Below are positions 1 through 5,072 of a DNA stretch of 5,072 nucleotides, piece after piece. The notes below the pieces were generated by a model. The model was given only the letters and a program-made list of their open reading frames with translations, was not told where the DNA came from and made no database searches. Made by a program: the position numbers and the translations under genes. Source of the DNA: CAYWFF01 sp964458085. GTDB taxonomy: Bacteria; Patescibacteriota; Microgenomatia; UBA8517. Every line of letters begins with the position of its first letter. The stretch's first letter is position 1. The stretch spans positions 1-5,072 of the forward strand of contig CAYWFF010000043.1 in NCBI GenBank assembly GCA_964458085.1, given 5' to 3'.

Positions 1-39
1 CGAAAAGGGAGGCATTAATATATCTTTAAGCCATTTCAT
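1..39 (-). CDS. possible 5' end of a minus-strand gene, cut by the window edge
   Basis: Only 13 codons are visible, reading MKWLKDILMPPFS from an ATG at 39 down to the left edge with no stop. No family can be recognised from so little. Support is limited to an open frame, a plausible N-terminus and a perfect TATAAT hexamer 20 bases upstream on the same strand (60-65). There is no Shine-Dalgarno sequence in front of the ATG. It would be divergent from the small ORF at 104. The opposite strand is also open here (frame 2 to a TAG at 77-79-82), so this call is tentative and needs the sequence to the left. Confidence 0.3.
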   Translation of the reverse strand, partial: MKWLKDILMPPFS

Positions 40-59
40 AATATTGATAACTAATTCCT

Positions 60-65
60 ATTATA
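60..65 (-). promoter_or_regulatory. candidate -10 box for the minus-strand gene at the left edge
   Basis: The minus strand reads TATAAT, a perfect sigma70-type -10 hexamer, about 20 bases before the ATG at 39. This would give a leader of roughly 14 bases. No good -35 hexamer lies at 16-18 bases spacing (the position carries AAACTA on the minus strand), and in AT-rich intergenic DNA such a hexamer can arise by chance. Confidence 0.22.
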
Positions 66-103
66 TACTTGAAAAACAATAGTAGTTTTTGTTACAGTAG
101 ATT

Positions 104-244
104 ATGTTTATAGAACGCTTATCTACGAGTGTCCCAGGATTATATTTTGATGTACCTAAAGATAATCAAGGTGGTTCAAAGGATTTAAAAACTTCAACTC
201 CAAAACAAGAAATGCCCGCTTCCGACCCGTATCCTACAGCTTAG
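104..244 (+). CDS. small hypothetical protein, 46 aa, possibly truncated by a TAG
   Basis: An ATG at 104 opens 46 codons ending at a TAG (242-244). The product starts MFIERLSTSVPGLYFDVPKD and ends PASDPYPTA. It is hydrophilic and Pro/Ser/Lys-rich, with no signal peptide or membrane segment, and I recognise no family. After the TAG the same frame continues for 17 more sense codons (RAELDAQRAKQANGKKG) to a TAA at 296-298. That tail is charged and Ala/Gln-rich and looks coding. CAG to TAG is a single transition, so a 64-aa gene broken by one nonsense change is possible, as is a genuine 46-aa gene or a chance frame. No Shine-Dalgarno sequence precedes the ATG, and an in-frame TAG at 98-100 rules out a longer N-terminus. 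It is convergent with nth, whose stop lies at 315. Confidence 0.35.
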   Translation: MFIERLSTSVPGLYFDVPKDNQGGSKDLKTSTPKQEMPASDPYPTA

Positions 245-314
245 CGTGCAGAACTCGACGCTCAAAGAGCAAAACAGGCTAACGGAAAAAAAGGGTAAAC
301 TGTAAATCAAGTAT
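245..314. other. gap between the small ORF and the nth stop; no terminator seen
   Basis: This short stretch separates two converging reading frames. Apart from the 17-codon continuation of the small ORF (245-298) I see no gene, no RNA fold and no GC-rich hairpin followed by a T-run on either strand that could serve as an intrinsic terminator for nth. Confidence 0.4.
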
Positions 315-935
315 TTATTCGCACAAATCCCCAAGTATTTCACTTTCTCTCACATGTTTTCTTGCAGGAGAATATTCACGTCCGTAATTAATGAGTAAAT
401 GAGTCCAATTAGTCCAATGCTCTCTCGGGACTATTTCCATCAGATCTTTTTCAATTTTAACGGGATCTTTGTTGTCAGTGAGACCTAACTGTTGTGAAAG
501 CCGCATCACATGGGTATCAACTGCAATACCTGTTGCTTTTCCGAAAGCGTTCCCCAAAACTACATTGGCAGTTTTCCTAGCAACCCCCGGTAAAGTAACT
601 AAATCCTCAATTCTGTCGGGCACATTTCCGTTAAATTCAAGAATTACTTTTTCAGCTGCTTTTTTGATATTTTTGGCTTTGTTGTTGTGGAAATTCACTC
701 TTTTAATAACCGTATCAATTTCTGTGACTGAAGCTTTTGAAGTACTTTGAGGACCGGGAAACTTGGCAAATAATTCAGGTGTGACTATATTAACTAGTTT
801 ATCAGTAGTTTGCGCGGATAGCATTGTTGCAACTAAAAGTTCCCAAGGAGTTTTATAAATAAGATCAGTTTGAGGATCTGGCCATATAGCATAAAGTCGC
901 TTTAAAATTTCAGCTACTTTTTCTTTTGAAGTCAT
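315..935 (-). CDS. nth: endonuclease III (DNA glycosylase/AP lyase), iron-sulfur ligands mostly lost
   Basis: Nth removes oxidised pyrimidines from DNA and cleaves the resulting abasic site, starting base excision repair. The 206-aa product matches the family along its length (E. coli Nth is 211 aa). WELLVATMLSAQTTD lies at residues 31-45. The helix-hairpin-helix LPGVARKTANVVLG is at 115-128, with catalytic Lys121 (E. coli Lys120). AVDTHVMR follows, with catalytic Asp140 (E. coli Asp138). The C-terminal GREYSPARKHVRESEILGDL-CE aligns without gaps to the E. coli cluster loop, but the four cysteine ligands are Ser189, Arg196, Glu199 and Cys205, so a [4Fe-4S] cluster should not form. The HhH and catalytic residues are intact, so activity is still likely. 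I chose the ATG at 935 because its N-terminus (MTSKEKVAEIL) lines up with E. coli Nth. A TTG at 968 would add 11 residues, but it lies inside a -35-like TTGACT. No strong Shine-Dalgarno sequence exists for either start. Confidence 0.95.
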   Translation of the reverse strand: MTSKEKVAEILKRLYAIWPDPQTDLIYKTPWELLVATMLSAQTTDKLVNIVTPELFAKFPGPQSTSKASVTEIDTVIKRVNFHNNKAKNIKKAAEKVILEFNGNVPDRIEDLVTLPGVARKTANVVLGNAFGKATGIAVDTHVMRLSQQLGLTDNKDPVKIEKDLMEIVPREHWTNWTHLLINYGREYSPARKHVRESEILGDLCE

Positions 936-942
936 CCTGCTG

Positions 943-968
943 AGTATATCGCAAAATTTAACAGTCAA
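943..968 (-). promoter_or_regulatory. candidate nth promoter (TTGACT / TATACT)
   Basis: On the minus strand TTGACT (968-963) is followed after 14 bases by TATACT (948-943), both close to sigma70 consensus, although the spacer is shorter than the usual 16-18. The -10 box ends only 7 bases before the ATG at 935, so transcription would start at or next to the start codon and give a nearly leaderless message. If real, this argues against the TTG at 968 as translation start. It is motif reading only. Confidence 0.25.
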
Positions 969-1002
969 CTATGCCGCAAATATATAAATGGTTGTTTCTT
1001 TT

Positions 1003-1008
1003 TATACT
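1003..1008 (+). promoter_or_regulatory. candidate -10 box for the A2M gene
   Basis: TATACT lies 21 bases before the ATG at 1030, a suitable distance for a -10 element with a short leader. No convincing -35 hexamer sits 16-18 bases upstream. A second hexamer, CATAAT at 1018-1023, is too close to the ATG unless the message is leaderless. The 94-base gap between the divergent starts must carry both promoters. Confidence 0.2.
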
Positions 1009-1029
1009 GCTTGTTGCCATAATACACGT

Positions 1030-4000
1030 ATGTATCCTGAAAATTCGGACATTTTGCTGCCGGAAAAAGTTACACTTAAAGCAAAACTTCTTCAAGTATT
1101 TCGAGCAAAAAAGGATTGGTTTCAAAATCTTCCTCCTAAAAAGCGATTCATACTTGCCGGATTAACAAGTCTAGTTGTAATTGTCGGTGGTCTACTGCTT
1201 TTATCTCCTGACTTTCGCAATAAAATACCCGGACTTAAGCAAAAAATCCCTGCTCCGCATGAATTTGGAAATTGGGTAAAACTGCAAATCCCCGAGCGGA
1301 CGCCGCCTTTTTTTGTCCTGACTTCAGAGACACAAAGTCTGTTTGGCATTTTACCTCGCGAGGTATTTAAGTTATCCACAGCACAGGATATTGACGAGGA
1401 ATTTATCGAATCTCATATCACCACTTCCCAACCTGTATCAATAAAACAAGTCGGGAGCAAACACTTTGAGATTACCCCCCGAAATTCACTGGGGCTTTCG
1501 GAAGCACTAACCGTTAAATTTACTGTTAATAATATAGAATACGACGGTTATACTTTTGACAGAGATTACAGCTGGGCATTTCAAACACAAGGTAAATTCC
1601 GGCTGCTCTCCCACATTCCGGGGGATAAAAAAACACAAGTTCCGGTCAATACAGGAATTGAATTTACTTTCAGTCAAGATGATTTTAAAGACCCGACTTC
1701 CCTCATAACCATTTCACCGGAAATTCAGTATCGCACAGAAACACATGGAACAACATTTGTAATAGTTCCTCAACGACCACTCGACTATACTACTATATAT
1801 ACCGTAACTCTTAAGTCGGGGTTAAATTTACAATCAAGAAACGATCCCCTAACAGAAACTCTTACATTTAGTTTCCAAACAGCCGACAAACCTGAAAAAC
1901 AGTCATACTCGTTCCTCAGTTTAGCCGAACCGTTTGCCCAAGTTTCAACTGAGGAAAAGTATGTTGCAAAAGTCTTTACCACCAATTGGCAAAATGATAA
2001 ACCAATTACTACTGAAATATATCAGTTCCCCAGCAGCACCAGTTTTATAAATTCCAGAAAAACAATCGACTCGGCAAACAGCAGCTGGTATGACTATTAC
2101 TCTGATAAAGATAAAGTAGATGTAAAAAATCTGCCTAAAGTAGCAACCGCGGAACTTAAAATTCAATCTCAAGAAAATATAAGCTATATTGAACTTCCTG
2201 ATAAACTCCCGCAGGGATATTATCTTGTAGAATTCTGGACAAATGAGAAAAAAACAGTGGAGCAATTATGGCTCCAGGTTACAGATATCGCAGGTTATGT
2301 GTCGGTCGGCCGAGAACATTCTCTAGTTTGGCTTAACGAAATCAAAGGTTCGTCTGTCCAATTTGCAAATGTTCACATTGTCTCATCAGGAAACGACTAT
2401 ACAACTAACGAAACAGGAACGGTGATTTTTGCAACTCCCTCATCATTCTTCGAAAAACAAAGGCAATATATAGAAATTACTGATCCAAAAAATCGAAGGC
2501 TTGTCCTTCCTGTAGATTCACAAGTAGGTAAAACAAAGCCGGGAGAAAAAACAATGGATGATTATTGGTCATATATATATCATGAACGAAAACTTTACCA
2601 ACCTACCGACACTGTTAGTTTCTGGGGGGTAATTAAAGACCGCACAACAAACAGTTCACCCGGCAACGTATCAATAGAGCTCCGTTCAGGCGGTTATTAT
2701 GGGGAGGAGTTTGATATCTTGGATAACACTCAAGTTTCAGCAGGTCCGGATGGTTCATTTATCGGCACACTTTCGCTTGATGCTATACCTGAGGGTTGGT
2801 ATTATCTCACGCTTACGGTTGGCGATTTGGAAGTGGCAACTTCAAGTCTAACTGTCCAAAGGTACGATAAACCTGAAATGAAGATTGAAGTTTCCAGTAG
2901 TAAAAAGGCTATTTTTACCGGTGAAGAAGTTGATTTTAGAGGTTATGTACAGTTTTTTGATGGCACCCCAGTCTCCGAATTGCCGGTAAGGTTGTATGGT
3001 TTTGGCCAAAGTTCCAGTAAGGAAGCTACCACAAACATGCAGGGCGAAGTAAGCACCACACTTAAGCCGGAATTTGTGAGTAATGCAAACTACCCCAGAC
3101 ATGAAGGTGTCACTGTGAACCCTGCCCAAGCACAACAAGGTGTTGTTGAAGGTCATGGCAGTGTTAAGGTGTACGGTTCAAGGCTTATGATTTCTTCCGA
3201 AAAAAAGCAGGAGAACACTAAAGCTGAACTCTTGGCAATTATTAACCATGTAGACCTTAGCGGTATCAATAACGGGACATCTACAGAGGTTATGGGAGAT
3301 CCGGCAACTGATCAGGAGGTTACAATAGTTGGGAATAAAACGTGGTGGGAAAGTAAACAACAAGGAGTTTATTATGATTTTATTGAAAAGGTAACCCGTC
3401 CGAGATTCACCTACGAAAGGAAAGAAGAAAAGTTTGTCGATACTAAAATCAAAACAAACAGTTCCGGAGAAATTAACTGGAGTTTCGATATGGAAAAAGA
3501 TAAATCCTACAACATAAAACTTACAGTTACGGATAAAGACGGTCACCCGGCAGAAAGAACAGAATATTTTTATTTTTCTTCATATCAGTCGCAACCTTCA
3601 GAAAAACGAACTTCTCCGGAATTGAGAATTAAAAAAACTGAAAGTAAATTTGCATTAGGAGAAACGGTTGAAACGGAAATTGTCTCAGGAGAAACGCCAT
3701 ATACTGACACTGACCAAAACCGATTTCTTTTTATCTTGGCAAACAGAGGCAGGCAATCACTTCAGCAAGTTGATAAGCCTGAATGGAGTTTCACATTTTC
3801 CCAAAACCATGTGCCAACTGTGTATGTAGGAGCGGTAATTTTTACAGGTACACACTATGAAGCAGCAAATACTCCATGTCGCTGGGATTGGTATTGTTCA
3901 TATTATTCCTACTATGAAGGCAGTTATTTCCCCGGTACCGAAATTTCCTATGATAGCAATGATAGCGAACTTCAATTATCTATTGACCAAGATAAAAAAG

Positions 4001-5072
4001 TGTATGCACCCGGAGAACAAGCGGTTATCACAGTTACTGCTAAAAAAGGTGAGTCGATAGTAGAAGGCGCGCAAGTAAATTTGGTTTTAGTTGATGAAGC
4101 GCTAGCCGCAATTAACGGAGTAGTTACTCCCAGTATTTTATCAAGTCTATATAAAACAGTTCCCAGTTTCGTCTATTACAATTACTACTCCCACAAACCT
4201 GTATTTCCTGACGTACCCCAGGCGGAAAAAGGCGGAGGCGGAGGTGATGATCGGGAAATATTTAAGGATGCGGCGTTTTTCGGCCAAAAGCTCACAGGTT
4301 CTGACGGCAAAGCTGAATTTGTTTTTACCCTTCCCGACAACATCACCTCGTGGCTTACGTACGCGCAAGCGGTTACTGCCGCAGTTGATGCGGGTCAAAC
4401 CGAATCGGTTGTAGTTGCAAGTAAAGACTTTTTTGTAACTAACCAATTTCCTGCTGAAACACTGTTAGAAGATATTGTATATGTTTCTGCAAATTCTTAT
4501 GGCACGTTCCTTACAAAGGATAAAGAAATAACATTTGAAACAAGACTTTTTGACGGGGAAACTGAAAAAACTTTCTCTGAGAAAAAGTCAAAAAGTTATA
4601 CATCAACACATTTCATGCTTCCCAAATTACCTTTAGGAAAGTATGCACTTTCGATTCGGGGTAAAGTTAATGACAAAAGCGATGGTGTCAGATTACCGTA
4701 TGAAGTAATTGATTCGCGTCTGGAATTTTTAATAGATAGTCAAAAGACTCTTGAAACCGGACAAACGCTTGATGAGTTTAATTTGCAAAATTATATTGAA
4801 GATAAGGCTGTAAACCTCGTACTAAGTGACATCGGTAAAGGAAAATATTTCAACCAACTCAATAGATTTTGTTATACAGGCAGCAACCGACTGGAAAAAC
4901 AACTTGCCCGTCAAAAAGCAGCGCTTATTCTGGAAGAATCTTTTAACGAAAAAAACTGTCGAGTCAATCCAAACGACTTGGAGGCATTTTATTACCATGA
5001 CGGCGGATTGTCTCAAGTTAACTGGGGAACCAGTCATTTGGAGACTTCAACTTGGGCAACAGTAGTTGATAC
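1030..5072 (+). CDS. membrane-anchored bacterial alpha-2-macroglobulin family protein, 3' end missing
   Basis: One frame runs 1,347 codons from an ATG at 1030 to the right edge with no stop. Bacterial A2Ms are thought to trap proteases outside the cytoplasmic membrane. In order: a basic cytoplasmic N-terminus (PPKKRF), a membrane helix at ~41-59 and a large exported part. Two Ig-like (Big_5-type) domains at ~95-187 and ~190-285 are followed by a macroglobulin (MG) domain at ~413-495 and an MG2-type domain at ~511-610 (HERKLYQPTDTVSFWG). An MG4-like domain at ~612-715 contains FFDGTPVSELPVRLYG. A bait-region/MG6 part at ~862-1030 ends in VYAPGEQ and NLVLVDEA. A Gly5 linker lies at 1068-1072, and the A2M signature at ~1078-1117 includes LPDNITSWLTYAQAVT. 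The start of the helical thioester domain is at ~1255-1347, with DGGLSQVNWG as the DGGF-type motif. The CxEQ thioester is absent where expected: CYTGSNRLEKQLAR at 1281-1294. The ectodomain has only four cysteines in view (950, 956, 1281, 1310). Family members usually have 1,500-1,900 residues, so a few hundred are missing. An in-frame ATG at 988 would add 14 residues (MVVSFYTACCHNTR); I prefer 1030, but neither has a Shine-Dalgarno sequence. No pbpC, its frequent partner in proteobacteria, is in view. Confidence 0.95.
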   Translation, partial: MYPENSDILLPEKVTLKAKLLQVFRAKKDWFQNLPPKKRFILAGLTSLVVIVGGLLLLSPDFRNKIPGLKQKIPAPHEFGNWVKLQIPERTPPFFVLTSETQSLFGILPREVFKLSTAQDIDEEFIESHITTSQPVSIKQVGSKHFEITPRNSLGLSEALTVKFTVNNIEYDGYTFDRDYSWAFQTQGKFRLLSHIPGDKKTQVPVNTGIEFTFSQDDFKDPTSLITISPEIQYRTETHGTTFVIVPQRPLDYTTIYTVTLKSGLNLQSRNDPLTETLTFSFQTADKPEKQSYSFLSLAEPFAQVSTEEKYVAKVFTTNWQNDKPITTEIYQFPSSTSFINSRKTIDSANSSWYDYYSDKDKVDVKNLPKVATAELKIQSQENISYIELPDKLPQGYYLVEFWTNEKKTVEQLWLQVTDIAGYVSVGREHSLVWLNEIKGSSVQFANVHIVSSGNDYTTNETGTVIFATPSSFFEKQRQYIEITDPKNRRLVLPVDSQVGKTKPGEKTMDDYWSYIYHERKLYQPTDTVSFWGVIKDRTTNSSPGNVSIELRSGGYYGEEFDILDNTQVSAGPDGSFIGTLSLDAIPEGWYYLTLTVGDLEVATSSLTVQRYDKPEMKIEVSSSKKAIFTGEEVDFRGYVQFFDGTPVSELPVRLYGFGQSSSKEATTNMQGEVSTTLKPEFVSNANYPRHEGVTVNPAQAQQGVVEGHGSVKVYGSRLMISSEKKQENTKAELLAIINHVDLSGINNGTSTEVMGDPATDQEVTIVGNKTWWESKQQGVYYDFIEKVTRPRFTYERKEEKFVDTKIKTNSSGEINWSFDMEKDKSYNIKLTVTDKDGHPAERTEYFYFSSYQSQPSEKRTSPELRIKKTESKFALGETVETEIVSGETPYTDTDQNRFLFILANRGRQSLQQVDKPEWSFTFSQNHVPTVYVGAVIFTGTHYEAANTPCRWDWYCSYYSYYEGSYFPGTEISYDSNDSELQLSIDQDKKVYAPGEQAVITVTAKKGESIVEGAQVNLVLVDEALAAINGVVTPSILSSLYKTVPSFVYYNYYSHKPVFPDVPQAEKGGGGGDDREIFKDAAFFGQKLTGSDGKAEFVFTLPDNITSWLTYAQAVTAAVDAGQTESVVVASKDFFVTNQFPAETLLEDIVYVSANSYGTFLTKDKEITFETRLFDGETEKTFSEKKSKSYTSTHFMLPKLPLGKYALSIRGKVNDKSDGVRLPYEVIDSRLEFLIDSQKTLETGQTLDEFNLQNYIEDKAVNLVLSDIGKGKYFNQLNRFCYTGSNRLEKQLARQKAALILEESFNEKNCRVNPNDLEAFYYHDGGLSQVNWGTSHLETSTWATVVD

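Noticed and set aside
2..79. Plus-strand open frame from the left edge to a TAG, possibly the end of an upstream gene
   Set aside because: Its 25 or so codons are rich in Ile, Ser and Tyr with no recognisable motif and look like translated AT-rich spacer. The minus-strand start with a TATAAT box is slightly better supported.
72..90. Inverted repeat AAAAAC / GTTTTT with a 7-base loop
   Set aside because: Five of its six pairs are A-T, so the stem is weak. It lies in an AT-rich gap where such matches are common, and it is not placed after a gene on either strand.
469..750. Plus-strand open frame of 93 codons opposite nth
   Set aside because: It lies wholly antisense to well-conserved nth codons, including the helix-hairpin-helix and catalytic residues, and its translation resembles no family.
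971..1165. Plus-strand 64-codon frame (MPQIYKWLFLFILLVAIIHVCIL...) with a good hydrophobic stretch
   Set aside because: It overlaps the first ~45 codons of the A2M gene in another frame. The A2M frame there encodes a sensible basic N-terminus and membrane anchor that leads without a break into the recognised domains. The hydrophobicity here is most likely due to T-rich sequence.
1122..5037. Several minus-strand frames of 66-122 codons and two short plus-strand frames inside the A2M gene
   Set aside because: All lie inside the continuous A2M reading frame, which has recognisable domains throughout. Their products show no motifs and are rich in Phe, Ile and Cys, as expected for shadows.
1030..5072. 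Possibility that the giant frame is an adhesin or other Ig-repeat surface protein
   Set aside because: The ordered MG2-type motif, the VDEA strand, the PDNITSW signature and the DGG motif of the helical domain together are specific to the alpha-2-macroglobulin family.
1..5072. Search by eye for CRISPR repeats, tRNA or rRNA genes, insertion sequences and riboswitches
   Set aside because: No regularly spaced repeats, cloverleaf-like segments, transposase frames, terminal inverted repeats or conserved RNA motifs were seen. Nearly all of 315-5072 is coding.

Overview
The window holds two clearly recognisable genes, arranged divergently. One is a complete endonuclease III gene (nth) on the minus strand. 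The other is a very large plus-strand gene for a membrane-anchored bacterial alpha-2-macroglobulin (A2M), which enters at about 1030 and runs off the right edge still open. The first ~310 bases are weak: the possible 5' end of a minus-strand gene at the left edge, and one small plus-strand reading frame with a coding-like stretch beyond its stop codon.

Organism: the DNA is AT-rich by eye, the standard bacterial code fits (the A2M frame crosses more than 1,340 codons without a stop), Shine-Dalgarno sequences are weak or missing, and intergenic gaps are short. These traits fit a Candidate Phyla Radiation (Patescibacteria, for example Microgenomates-like) genome or another uncultured low-GC bacterium. 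The assignment is an inference from style and from the A2M architecture. No taxonomic marker is present.

Layout: 1-39 minus, possible partial gene start; 104-244 plus, small hypothetical ORF whose frame continues past a TAG to 298; 245-314, no further signal; 315-935 minus, nth; 936-1029, divergent intergenic region; 1030-5072 plus, A2M (1,347 codons seen, 3' end missing).

The two main genes have no obvious shared pathway. Nth works on DNA in the cytoplasm in base excision repair. The A2M is predicted to sit outside the cytoplasmic membrane on one N-terminal anchor, where the family is thought to trap proteases. Two points stand out. The Nth has lost three of the four cysteines that hold the [4Fe-4S] cluster in the classical enzyme. 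The A2M appears to have no Cys-x-Glu-Gln thioester at the place where it is expected, so any trapping would have to work without covalent linkage.
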